This document shows positions 1 through 6,537 of a DNA stretch of 18,640 nucleotides, piece after piece. The notes under the pieces were generated by a model, which was not told the origin of the DNA, made no database searches, and worked only from the letters and a program-made list of their open reading frames with translations. How positions within the stretch are numbered: position 1 is the first letter of the stretch; every line of letters begins with the position of its first letter. The position numbers were made by a program, and so were the translations under genes. Source of the stretch: SURF-58 sp041305085 (GTDB lineage Archaea; Nanobdellota; Nanobdellia; Woesearchaeales; UBA9642); the NCBI GenBank assembly GCA_041305085.1, contig JBFYMA010000036.1:1-18640 (forward strand), written 5' to 3'.

Positions 1-22
1 TAGCCATAGGGCTACAGAGGAG

Positions 23-43
23 GGTGGAGGTCGAAGCTCCACC
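23..43 (+). promoter_or_regulatory. hairpin over the transposase ribosome-binding site
   Basis: GGTGGAG (23-29) and CTCCACC (37-43) form a perfect 7-bp stem with a 7-base loop ending at the base before the ATG. The stem contains the GGTGGAGG purine stretch that would act as the Shine-Dalgarno sequence, so folding would hide it. A second small palindrome, TAGCC-ATAG-GGCTA, lies at 1-14. Hiding the ribosome-binding site is a known way for insertion sequences to limit read-in expression. That role here is inferred. Confidence 0.5.
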
Positions 44-883
44 ATGAAAAAAGAAGAACGATTGGATAGAAAAATTTGTCGGTTGTTTAGGCAGTCTGGA
101 AACCCAAGATATTGGCATCATATGGGGCCAAAAAAGTTCCAAACATGGATACTTGTTCTTGGCATAGTCACAAAGCAAGTCTATAGGCTTTCGTATCGTA
201 GAGTTATCAAGTTTCTCGACGAACACTATGCTATTAGTATACATTGGACAACACTGCAAAAAGCGGCTAGAAGACTGCCAAAAATACTTTGGCAGTCTTT
301 GCTTGCAGCAACCATTCAAGTTGAAACTGTTGAGGTTGCTGCAGCTGATGGAACTGGTTTTTCAAGAACAAACCCCAGCCACTATTTTCTAAAAAGAATA
401 GATCGGGACGGCCCGATTGGGCGTCCCGTACAAGCCATAACGCTTGTAGATGTGCAACAAAAAAAGTTTTTGGCAGGAAACTTTTATGCAAAACCACGGC
501 ACGAGGCACAACGAATCCCTTACCTGCACCAAAAAAGCCCAAGAATTCCTGAAGTACTGCTTATGGACAAAGCATTTGATGCAAACTGGCTTCATGAATG
601 GCTGCATCGCAACGGAACATTTTCCCTTGCGCCAGTGCGCAAGGGTTGTCGACGAGGAAAATACAGAAAAATACTTCGCGACTCATTTGATTGGTACTTG
701 TACTGGCAAAGAAACATTGTTGAATGCTTGTTTTCAGCATTGAAACGATTGTTCGGTGCAACTATTGCTTCAAAGCACATCAAAACACAAACAGCTGAAC
801 TCTTTTGTAGGCTCATCGCCTACAACATAGGCTTACGCCCATGGAGATTTTCTACAGAGCCTCTGCATTCAAAAAATATTTAA
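44..883 (+). CDS. DDE transposase, IS4/IS5 superfamily
   Basis: Transposase of 279 residues. A DDE triad can be assigned by pattern: the first Asp in ADGTGFS (about residue 101), the second in LLMDKAF (about 174), and the Glu in NIVECLFSALKRLFG (about 228), the last being the usual C-terminal signature of IS4/IS5-type (DDE_Tnp_1) enzymes. The N-terminal 80 residues are basic and probably bind DNA. The length is typical for compact IS5-like transposases and no frameshift is seen. The gene uses many CGN arginine codons, unlike nreA next door, which mostly uses AGA/AGG; this fits recent arrival. The ATG directly follows a strong hairpin at 23-43. I could not pair terminal inverted repeats, so the left end may lie outside the window and the right end is not fixed. 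Family is assigned from motifs only; the exact IS group is unknown. Confidence 0.88.
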   Translation: MKKEERLDRKICRLFRQSGNPRYWHHMGPKKFQTWILVLGIVTKQVYRLSYRRVIKFLDEHYAISIHWTTLQKAARRLPKILWQSLLAATIQVETVEVAAADGTGFSRTNPSHYFLKRIDRDGPIGRPVQAITLVDVQQKKFLAGNFYAKPRHEAQRIPYLHQKSPRIPEVLLMDKAFDANWLHEWLHRNGTFSLAPVRKGCRRGKYRKILRDSFDWYLYWQRNIVECLFSALKRLFGATIASKHIKTQTAELFCRLIAYNIGLRPWRFSTEPLHSKNI

Positions 884-1134
884 AGCAAAAAGTGGTTTTG
901 GCGTTCATAAATGATTATGAAAGAAACATAGCCAGTGAATTTCTTGAGAAAGACTGGAAGGGCAGGCCTGAAAAAATATCAGTTGAAGATGTTGTCAACT
1001 GGACGAAAATATTTACATTGGCTCTGGAAAAGTGTACTGTTTCAGAAGAAGAACTCAAAAAAATGAGTATCAGCGGTTGCTATAGAGCAAATTATAAATT
1101 TATCCCGATCATGTCCAGTGAAGCCCCACACTAG
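841..1134 (+). pseudogene. orphan fragment overlapping the transposase 3' end
   Basis: Open frame of up to 97 residues, acidic and helical, with no recognised motif apart from the charged stretch EEELKKM. Its first codons overlap the last 43 bases of the transposase in another frame, there is no Shine-Dalgarno or TATA signal at the right place, and an in-frame stop lies at 808. The likeliest reading is the C-terminal remainder of a host gene truncated by the insertion, with the junction somewhere in 860-900. It could instead be a small gene starting at an unrecognised codon. Function unknown. Confidence 0.4.
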
Positions 1135-1152
1135 ACAACCAACAAAAACCCA

Positions 1153-1158
1153 TTTATA
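1153..1158 (+). promoter_or_regulatory. TATA box of nreA
   Basis: TTTATA centred about 25 bases before the ATG at 1181. This spacing puts the transcription start at or next to the start codon (leaderless mRNA) and argues for ATG 1181 over the TTG at 1163. Confidence 0.55.
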
Positions 1159-1180
1159 CTAATTGATCATTCCTCTGGAT

Positions 1181-2362
1181 ATGCAGCTGCAATCGTCCAA
1201 GAGAAATATTGACTACAAAAAGTTCTTTGCGCTTGTTGAAAAGCTGAAAGTGCAGGAGGAATTCAACAAAAAGGCAAAAAAGGACTATTTTGGAAGCGCT
1301 CCAAACGTATTTGTGGGCAGGTTTGGCTATCCAAACGTTGACGTTGGAATACTTAACACTGAAGAAGCGTTAGAGCTGAACGATTCTCCAAAGAGCTGGT
1401 CTGCCCAAAATCTTCAGATTCCCGAGATTGTGAAGATGAGGGCAAGGATGGTTAACTCAAACTTTATGAGCAGCATAAAAGCAAGAGTTAAAGACAAGCT
1501 TTTGGAGATTGGAAAAGAGGTCAGCCTTGCCTCAAAGCCAGCAGACATTGAAGTGAACCTGAAAAAAGCCCCGAAGTTCAGCCTTTCGCTTGACCAGGAG
1601 CTTACTGCCTATGGCCCCTCGATAAAGCTTGAAAGGGCCAAGCTCACTGAAAACCCTAAAATTCCCCACAAGGTAGAAAAAGTTGTCAGTGATGAGCTGA
1701 AAGCTGTTGAGCAGGTAGAGATGCTCTACAAAAGCGGCTTTGACGAGCACTACCTTACAAAAGTATTGAGTATGGGAAACCTTGGAATGCAAGCAGCAAA
1801 AAAACTTGTTCCCACAAGGTGGTCTATTACAGCAACAGATGATATGCTTGGAAAACAGCTGATCAAAGATATAAAAAACTTTTACCAGACAGAATATTCT
1901 GCGTTTTTTGGAGGGTATCTTGGAAACTATTATCTGATACTAAGCTTTCCGGATGCATTTAGATATGAGCTGTTTGAGATAGACCCTAATACAGGAAAAG
2001 CATGGACTGACTATGAAGACGTTTTCGGAAGAAAGGATTACGCAAGCACAACTGCAGGCGGCTATTACGCTGCAAGGCTGGCAATCCTTGAAAAACTGAA
2101 ATCCATAAAGCGCCAGGGATCAATTCTTGCGCTGAGGTTCATGACAGACGAATACTATTTGGGGCTTGGGGTGTGGGTTGTCAGGGAAGCAGCTAGAAAA
2201 TCCCTGCAATCCAAACCCATAGTTTTTGAGAGCAGGGACTTATTGTTAAAATTCGCCAAAAGCCTTGCAAAGAAAAAATTCAGCTTTGACCTTGAGCCAA
2301 TACTGAAAAAGAGCAGCCTTTTGCAGCAGGTGTCAAAGCAGAAAAAGATCTGGGAGTATTGA
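1181..2362 (+). CDS. nreA: DNA repair protein NreA family
   Basis: Archaeal Nre-family protein of 393 residues from ATG 1181. An in-frame TAA at 1160-1162 limits the upstream extension to a TTG at 1163, and the TATA box at 1153 favours the ATG. The N-terminal domain carries the block FGSAPNVFVGRFGYPNVDVG (about residues 37-56) typical of the family's first domain (DUF650), and the length matches the family's roughly 400 residues. The extreme C-terminus is QKKIWEY, a minimal PCNA-interacting (PIP) peptide of the form QxxhxxY; in studied Nre proteins a C-terminal PIP motif links them to the sliding clamp and to tolerance of DNA damage. There is no N-terminal CxxC zinc motif, which some members have. 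It stands alone and converges with the minus-strand ORF ending at 2366. Family assignment is from memory of conserved blocks. Confidence 0.8.
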   Translation: MQLQSSKRNIDYKKFFALVEKLKVQEEFNKKAKKDYFGSAPNVFVGRFGYPNVDVGILNTEEALELNDSPKSWSAQNLQIPEIVKMRARMVNSNFMSSIKARVKDKLLEIGKEVSLASKPADIEVNLKKAPKFSLSLDQELTAYGPSIKLERAKLTENPKIPHKVEKVVSDELKAVEQVEMLYKSGFDEHYLTKVLSMGNLGMQAAKKLVPTRWSITATDDMLGKQLIKDIKNFYQTEYSAFFGGYLGNYYLILSFPDAFRYELFEIDPNTGKAWTDYEDVFGRKDYASTTAGGYYAARLAILEKLKSIKRQGSILALRFMTDEYYLGLGVWVVREAARKSLQSKPIVFESRDLLLKFAKSLAKKKFSFDLEPILKKSSLLQQVSKQKKIWEY

Positions 2363-2365
2363 GGG

Positions 2366-2659
2366 TTAATTGTCTCCTCGTGATTCTGGTATTTTTTTGT
2401 AAGCAGTTCCGAAAACAATCACTCGTTCTACAGGATTATTTTTAGAATTGGGTGGCGCTATAGGTGGTGTCGAAAGCACAAGTTCACTTATTTCTGATGG
2501 CGAGAATTTATTGATAAGCTTTTCAATGCCTAGGAAAACAAAATATGCCTCTTTTGCTAATAATTTAAGCTCTTTCACAGTTTCAAATTCTGCTATTTTT
2601 TCTGGAAATTTTTGAAAGTCATACAGCCCTTTGTTCAAAATACGCAAAGCTGTCTGCAT
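2366..2659 (-). CDS. hypothetical protein, in frame after a TAG stop
   Basis: A 97-residue protein of unknown family: helical first two thirds (ALRILNKGLYDF, KELKLLAKEAYFVFLGIEKLINKF), then a Pro-rich patch (STPPIAPP) and a short C-terminal segment. It lies in the same reading frame as the upstream ORF ending at 2678, separated by one TAG and six sense codons. Either they are two coupled small genes, or one 180-residue gene interrupted by an amber codon. The only start signal is a weak AAGGG before the ATG. Its stop is four bases from that of nreA, convergent. Confidence 0.5.
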   Translation of the reverse strand: MQTALRILNKGLYDFQKFPEKIAEFETVKELKLLAKEAYFVFLGIEKLINKFSPSEISELVLSTPPIAPPNSKNNPVERVIVFGTAYKKIPESRGDN

Positions 2660-2677
2660 CTTAAACCCTTGTTTTGC

Positions 2678-2908
2678 CTAAGACTCTTCATTCTTCAAAA
2701 GAAGTACAGCAGCTTCGATAGAGAAGTCTTGTTGATCTTGAAAATAAGCATAATCAGCAGTTGCAGAAGCAGAGCCCAGTTCATAGCGGATTCCATTGCC
2801 AAATATTTGCCTGAAATCAATAGGTGTCCAGACTCTCACACCATCATATCCCCTATAATTATAAGTGGTGATTGGCTCGTCGATCCGCTTCAAAACAATG
2901 TTGCTCAT
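2678..2908 (-). CDS. hypothetical protein, operon partner of the membrane protein
   Basis: A 76-residue protein without a recognised domain. The N-terminal half is beta-rich (VLKRIDEPITTYNYRGYDGVRVW) and the C-terminal part may be helical. Its ATG begins four bases after the TGA of the membrane protein at 2913-3524, so the two are probably translated from one mRNA. It ends at a TAG at 2680-2678, beyond which the frame stays open for another 103 codons (see the ORF at 2366-2659). Function unknown. Confidence 0.55.
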   Translation of the reverse strand: MSNIVLKRIDEPITTYNYRGYDGVRVWTPIDFRQIFGNGIRYELGSASATADYAYFQDQQDFSIEAAVLLLKNEES

Positions 2909-2912
2909 GATT

Positions 2913-3524
2913 TCACTTTTTTCTTGTGTACTTTCTCTTCTTCACTGTTTTTTTTGCAGACTTTTTCTTCACTGTTTTCCTCATTGCCTTTCTACGGGGC
3001 TTTTTGCTGGCTTGCTGCCCAGACAGCCTCTTTGTTATTGTACTGAGCTTTCTTTCTGCTGCTGCCAGCGCACTTGCCTGGCTTTTAAGGTCTGCTTCAA
3101 TCTTTTCAGTTCTTTTTTCTTCAACTTTTTCAAACAGGTTCTGCTTTGGAGGCATTGGCTTTTCCAGCTTTTCTGATGAGTCATAAACCTCTATCTGTTT
3201 GGATTTTTCTTTTCTGGCAAATCCTTCAACAACTATGGACACAAAAAACGCTGCTATGAGAAGGTATCCAAGTCCTGAAGTAAGCATGGCGTTTCTTGCA
3301 TAGAGATACACTGTCAGAAATACAAATCCCAGAATAGTGATGAGCAATAAGTAAAAGTCTTCCATATTTATTCTTTTCCTGAAAAGTATTGTCAAAAGCA
3401 GCACAATTTCCACAAATGCAAATATTATTGTGTAAAGATATCCTAAAACACTGGATGACTGCAGAATCATAAGCGTTATCAAGACAATGTTAACAAGTAT
3501 TATAAACATTTTTTCTGTGTTCAT
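2913..3524 (-). CDS. four-helix membrane protein with Lys-rich tail
   Basis: 203 residues. Four hydrophobic segments at about 7-25, 28-48, 56-76 and 82-100 are followed by a charged linker with coiled-coil character (about 105-165) and a very basic C-terminus made of KKxAKK/TVKK-type repeats ending TRKK. The tail probably faces the cytoplasm and would bind nucleic acid or acidic partners (inference from charge). Such tails are common in DPANN proteomes, and a free-standing version occurs as the 24-residue peptide at 5272-5346. A TATA box (ATTTATATAC on the minus strand, about 3563-3572) and a GGGGG stretch lie upstream. First gene of a probable operon with the ORF at 2678-2908. Confidence 0.7.
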   Translation of the reverse strand: MNTEKMFIILVNIVLITLMILQSSSVLGYLYTIIFAFVEIVLLLTILFRKRINMEDFYLLLITILGFVFLTVYLYARNAMLTSGLGYLLIAAFFVSIVVEGFARKEKSKQIEVYDSSEKLEKPMPPKQNLFEKVEEKRTEKIEADLKSQASALAAAERKLSTITKRLSGQQASKKPRRKAMRKTVKKKSAKKTVKKRKYTRKK

Positions 3525-3629
3525 GCTCCAAACCCCCTATTGGCTTGTTTAAAACACTCAAAGTATATAAATATTTTGTTTCCTTATCCATTTTAAAGTG
3601 GTAAAAAAATAGCTTTGCCCTTCACAATA

Positions 3630-3639
3630 TTTATATAAG
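3630..3639 (+). promoter_or_regulatory. TATA box of the site-2 protease gene
   Basis: TTTATATAAG centred about 26 bases before GTG 3660, fitting a leaderless mRNA that starts at that codon. The divergent TATA box at about 3563-3572 serves the membrane protein on the other strand. Confidence 0.6.
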
Positions 3640-3659
3640 AAGTTTTTTTGCTTTTGCCT

Positions 3660-4268
3660 GTGAAATATGTTAATCCGAAGCTTAAAAGCTCTAAAAAAGA
3701 AGTCCAGGATCTCTTTATTGCATGGATAATTATAAGCATATCCTTCGGCATAGTGCTGAGGCCTTCCTCAGCCATATTCAGCACAACAACCACAATTTCA
3801 GTTTTTATTGCTGCACTGACAGTAGGCATAGGGTTTTTGCTCCACGAACTGGCGCATAAAGTAGTTGCCCAGAAGTTCAGGTGCTGGGCAGAGTTCCGCG
3901 CAAACTACAGCATGCTTTTTTTTGCGCTGATAATAAGCTTTTTTGGGTTTGTGTTTGCTGCCCCAGGCGCAGTGATTATTTTCGGCCAGGTCACAAAAAG
4001 GCAGAATGGAATAATTAGCATTGCAGGCCCTTTGACAAACATAGGCCTTGCAACAGTCTTTCTTGCATTAAAGCTTGCTATTCCTTCTACAGGATTCATT
4101 ACAATGCTCTTCAGCACAGGATTTTACGTCAACTCTTTTCTGGCACTGTTCAACATGATCCCTGTAAGCGTTTTTGACGGCAAAAAGGTTTATGCATGGA
4201 GCAAAGCTTATTTTTTCATGGCTGGAGGAGCTGCACTTCTGTTGTTCTTGACCAGCCTGTTTGTATAG
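3660..4268 (+). CDS. site-2 protease family zinc metalloprotease (M50)
   Basis: Intramembrane metalloprotease homologue of 202 residues from GTG 3660; TTG codons at 3648 and 3654 are in frame but fit the TATA box less well. Zinc-site motif HELAH (about 62-66, HExxH) lies in a membrane helix, and the third-ligand motif NMIPVSVFDG (about 165-174, NxxPxxxxDG) lies near the C-terminus. A GPLTNIG loop sits between them. Four or more further hydrophobic segments place it in the membrane. No PDZ or CBS domain is present, so it is a minimal core of the family. Members cut membrane-bound regulators or other substrates inside the bilayer; the substrate here is unknown. It stands alone. Confidence 0.88.
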   Translation: MKYVNPKLKSSKKEVQDLFIAWIIISISFGIVLRPSSAIFSTTTTISVFIAALTVGIGFLLHELAHKVVAQKFRCWAEFRANYSMLFFALIISFFGFVFAAPGAVIIFGQVTKRQNGIISIAGPLTNIGLATVFLALKLAIPSTGFITMLFSTGFYVNSFLALFNMIPVSVFDGKKVYAWSKAYFFMAGGAALLLFLTSLFV

Positions 4269-4371
4269 AACAAATTTTGCCATGGTTTTGCAAAGCCATG
4301 TAAAAAGGCAGCCTATTCTGCTGGCTCTGCAAATGAAAACAAATTTAAACTAAGCAGGAAACTCATTAGGC

Positions 4372-4518
4372 ATGAAGTGCGACATCTGCAGGAAAACAAT
4401 TGAGGAGACGTTTTTGAAAAAGATCAAAGGAACCTACATCAAAGTAGGGGGAAAGAAGAAGGCTGTGTGCAGCGAGTGCCAAAAATCAGGAAAAGCAATC
4501 CAAACTTCCACGAAGTGA
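4372..4518 (+). CDS. 48-residue zinc mini-protein
   Basis: Small ORF from ATG 4372 to TGA 4518. It reads CDIC near the N-terminus and CSEC at residues 33-36, that is two CxxC knuckles 26 residues apart, as in a single treble-clef or zinc ribbon. The middle is Lys-rich with a GTYIKVGGKKK hairpin-like segment, suggesting nucleic-acid contact. A TATA-like AAATTTAAAC (4341-4350) is centred about 26 bases before the ATG, supporting a leaderless transcript. The gene lies 16 bases upstream of tRNA-Thr, so the two may be co-transcribed. Exact function unknown. Confidence 0.65.
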   Translation: MKCDICRKTIEETFLKKIKGTYIKVGGKKKAVCSECQKSGKAIQTSTK

Positions 4519-4534
4519 TTCTGAAAACATTTTT

Positions 4535-4607
4535 GCCTCCGTAGCATAGCAGCTATTGCGTCGGTTTCGTAAACCGAAGGTCGTGGGTGCGACTCCCACC
4601 GGAGGCT
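4535..4607 (+). tRNA. tRNA-Thr (anticodon CGU)
   Basis: A 73-base cloverleaf. The acceptor stem GCCTCCG/CGGAGGC is perfect and the anticodon stem TCGGT/ACCGA encloses the loop TTCGTAA, giving anticodon CGT. The T stem GTGGG/CCCAC is complete. Bases G1-C72 and C2-G71 and discriminator U73 are the known archaeal threonine identity elements. CCA is not encoded and no intron is seen. The T loop reads TGCGACT instead of the usual TTCGAAT type, so position 55 is G. Confidence 0.95.
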
Positions 4608-4658
4608 TAACAGCATATTAAATAATGTGAATTCTGTTGCCGGAAAATTCACACACCA

Positions 4659-4705
4659 AAAAAAATCAGAAGAAACAAATCAAAAAAAGAAAAAAAACAA
4701 AGAAC
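4659..4705 (-). terminator. oligo-T terminator after the small membrane protein
   Basis: Read on the minus strand, the stop of the gene at 4706-5122 is followed by several runs of 7-8 T. T-rich runs are the standard archaeal termination signal. Just beyond lies an 8-bp inverted repeat TGTGAATT/AATTCACA (4626-4633 and 4646-4653), which may separate this transcript from the convergent tRNA. Confidence 0.5.
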
Positions 4706-5122
4706 TTATTTTCTGTCGCTCCACGCAACAATCCCCTGGATTATCATGTATCCAATCCATCCAATCAAGTCAATAAATGGTATCGCCATAACCACATAGA
4801 TTAGGCTGAGCCATCCTGGGTACTTTCTCTGCTCATAGATGTTCCACACCCAAATTATTGTGAAAACTATGTTCACTATTGGTATGAGCAGTATGAACAC
4901 CCATGTCCAGTGCTTTTTTGCAAGAATTGGCAAAAGCACCAGCTGCACTACTGGTATCCACGCAAGCCAGGCATTTTTGTATCCAAGCTTTCTTGCAATG
5001 GTCATCCAGGTGAACGCCAAGTAAATATAAAGTGCTATGGCGACTATCACCATTATCACAATTGCTCCTGCAAACAACGCAGCTCCAGGAAGCATTGATT
5101 CCAGACTTCCGTATTCTGCCAT
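4706..5122 (-). CDS. small four-helix membrane protein, DUF5684-like
   Basis: 138 residues with four hydrophobic segments (about 15-38, 50-68, 74-95 and 104-130). The block ARKLGYKNAWLAWIPVVQ, followed by YPGWLSLIYV, resembles DUF5684/DUF805-type integral membrane proteins, in which Trp and Pro residues punctuate short helices. The function of these families is not known. The start follows GGGGGATGAT at a spacing of 6 bases, a leader shared with two other genes here. It converges with tRNA-Thr. Confidence 0.65.
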   Translation of the reverse strand: MAEYGSLESMLPGAALFAGAIVIMVIVAIALYIYLAFTWMTIARKLGYKNAWLAWIPVVQLVLLPILAKKHWTWVFILLIPIVNIVFTIIWVWNIYEQRKYPGWLSLIYVVMAIPFIDLIGWIGYMIIQGIVAWSDRK

Positions 5123-5226
5123 TTTGTATCATCCCCCAATTTTTTGTTTCTGCAAACATATTTAGCATGTTTATTTAAAAAACTTTTGTTTTTTAACGAT
5201 TGTGAGAAACACTTTAGAAATTCTTG

Positions 5227-5257
5227 AAAAAAAAAGTTGCCGACCATTAAGGTCAGC
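5227..5257 (-). terminator. hairpin plus T-tract terminator
   Basis: On the minus strand GCTGACC-TTAAT-GGTCGGC folds as a 7-bp stem with one G-U pair, then AAC and nine T. On the plus strand the same site has a C-A mismatch, so the minus-strand RNA is favoured. It lies 15 bases beyond the stop of the Lys-rich peptide. The form is like a bacterial intrinsic terminator; archaea usually need only the T-tract. Confidence 0.6.
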
Positions 5258-5271
5258 AAAAACAAGCCACT

Positions 5272-5346
5272 TTATCTCTTCTTTTTCTTTGTTACTTTTT
5301 TCTTTGTAGCTTTCTTCTTTGTTGCTTTTTTCTTTTTTGCTGGCAT
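5272..5346 (-). CDS. 24-residue Lys-rich peptide
   Basis: Starting at ATG 5346 the frame encodes MPA, then three imperfect repeats of KKK(K)AT/VT, ending KKKKR: 15 Lys and 1 Arg in 24 residues, with no acidic residue. GGTGA lies 8 bases before the ATG, a TATA-like TTTAAATAT (minus strand, about 5393-5401) lies further up, and a hairpin-T terminator follows, so it has the parts of a complete gene. It resembles the C-terminal tail of the membrane protein at 2913-3524 and other basic archaeal tails. A role in binding DNA or RNA is inferred from charge only. It could also be a low-complexity chance ORF inside an ncRNA. Confidence 0.5.
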   Translation of the reverse strand: MPAKKKKATKKKATKKKVTKKKKR

Positions 5347-5553
5347 TTTTCTTATCACCTACAATTATTTGGTTTAATTTATGAAACTACTCATATTTAA
5401 AGTTTTTGTTTTTAAGCGTGAAATAGTTTAAAAAAAAATTTTGAAATTTTTTGAAATAAATTTTGAAAAAAAATTAGACAAAAAAAACTGCGCTTAAACT
5501 ATTTATCATACTTTAACAAAACAAAAAAACAAAAAAACAGAAAAAATTGCTGT
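5347..5553. other. AT-rich gap with phased TTTTGAAA repeats
   Basis: No gene is seen here. TTTTGAAA occurs at 5439, 5449 and 5461, 10 and 12 bases apart and among A/T tracts, a pattern expected to bend DNA. AAATAGTTTAA (5421-5431) and TTAAACTATTT (5494-5504) form an 11-bp inverted repeat around it. It may be an upstream control region of the Lys-rich peptide gene or a transcript end for the PhoU-like gene. Confidence 0.4.
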
Positions 5554-6531
5554 TTACCCTTGATAGCTCATCCTTGTTATTACGTGGGTGTGATTGAGCA
5601 TGTTGTTCAGCTTCTCCACGATTCGTTTGCTCCTCTGCAAAAACCCTTTGTTGTCTGACAGTTGGTCAATCTCTTTTTTTGTCTGCGATCTTTTTGTTGC
5701 TATGTCATATGCAAGATACCTGTCTTTTTTGTAAAATGCCTTCATAGAATTCACATACACTGTCTCTATGTCTATGAATATTGACAAAAGCTTTTCAAAA
5801 TACTCCTGCTCTTCATTTGTGTGAAGGTGGTCTTCTATGAAGTGGTCGAGTATCTTTGCAATCCTTTTTGCCTCATCTGCAATTTTTTCCAGATGCGTCG
5901 CAACTGTGTGCAGCTCAAGCATTTCATAAGGCTCAAGCTTGTTGTTTTTTATGAATGCGCTGTTGTTTATTCCGTACTTTATTGTTCTGAGTGCCAGTAT
6001 TGTCAGCCTGTTTATATCCTTGTCCCTTGAGTAGGCCACTTCTGCAGACTTTTTTTTCTGCTTAGCCAATGTTTTCACATCGTAAAGCGTCGAGCGTGCA
6101 ATCATGTCAATTTTTCTTACGATGTTCTGGATTGAGATGTTGTCCATGTCCAGAAAGTCTTTTGCTGCTATTCTTGTGCTGGACTGCTCCATTATTTCAA
6201 GCGCAACAAGCTCGTTGAGTATTTCCCTTATTCCTGTTGCCTTTTCCATCAGGTTGTCTCCTGAGATCACGATGTTCTGGTAGTTGTTTATGTATGCTGA
6301 GACTATCTCTCGTTTGATGTAGAATATGTCTTTATTGTTGGCATCAATCGTTATGCCTTTTTTCTCTTTTACACTTTCTCTCAGTTTTGGAGCAATCAGC
6401 AGCTCCCCATTTCCGTTCACGTCCAAATGGATTGGATCGCCTTTCTTGAGCTTGTGCCTTTCTATCCAGTTTTTTGGCAGAGAAACAATGAATGATGAGT
6501 TGCCGAATTTGATCAGTTTTCTATATTCCAT
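5554..6531 (-). CDS. AbrB-PhoU regulator
   Basis: 325 residues. Residues 1-50 (YRKLIKFGNSSFIVSLPKNW...LKKGDPIHLDVNGNGELLIAP) form a SpoVT/AbrB swapped-hairpin DNA-binding domain. The rest (about 90-320) is all-helical with PhoU-type repeats, including ELHTVATHLEKIADEAKRIA, where the E/D-rich positions match the PhoU metal-cluster helix. This architecture is the archaeal 'phosphate uptake regulator' type, thought to control phosphate transport genes, though no Pst transporter lies nearby. The start is preceded by GGGGGTGA at 6 bases. Two palindromes in the divergent intergenic region with the 46-aa gene may be its own operators (inference). Confidence 0.85.
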   Translation of the reverse strand: MEYRKLIKFGNSSFIVSLPKNWIERHKLKKGDPIHLDVNGNGELLIAPKLRESVKEKKGITIDANNKDIFYIKREIVSAYINNYQNIVISGDNLMEKATGIREILNELVALEIMEQSSTRIAAKDFLDMDNISIQNIVRKIDMIARSTLYDVKTLAKQKKKSAEVAYSRDKDINRLTILALRTIKYGINNSAFIKNNKLEPYEMLELHTVATHLEKIADEAKRIAKILDHFIEDHLHTNEEQEYFEKLLSIFIDIETVYVNSMKAFYKKDRYLAYDIATKRSQTKKEIDQLSDNKGFLQRSKRIVEKLNNMLNHTHVITRMSYQG

Positions 6532-6537
6532 ATAAAT

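Noticed and set aside
1..43. Possible 3' end of a tRNA (T-arm-like hairpin at 23-43)
   Set aside because: The stem is 7 bp with loop GTCGAAG, no acceptor strand follows, and the upstream hairpin has a 4-base loop.
2678..2680. Pyrrolysine at the in-frame TAG
   Set aside because: TAG serves as a normal stop at 1134 and 10747, and no pyl genes are in the window; kept only as an open question in the findings.
2613..3186. Plus-strand hydrophobic frames opposite the Lys-rich membrane protein
   Set aside because: They are Phe/Leu/Cys-rich because they read the complement of Lys codons; the minus-strand gene explains them.
5421..5504. CRISPR-like repeat array in the AT-rich gap
   Set aside because: The repeats are only 8 bases, spaced 10-12 bases, with no spacers.
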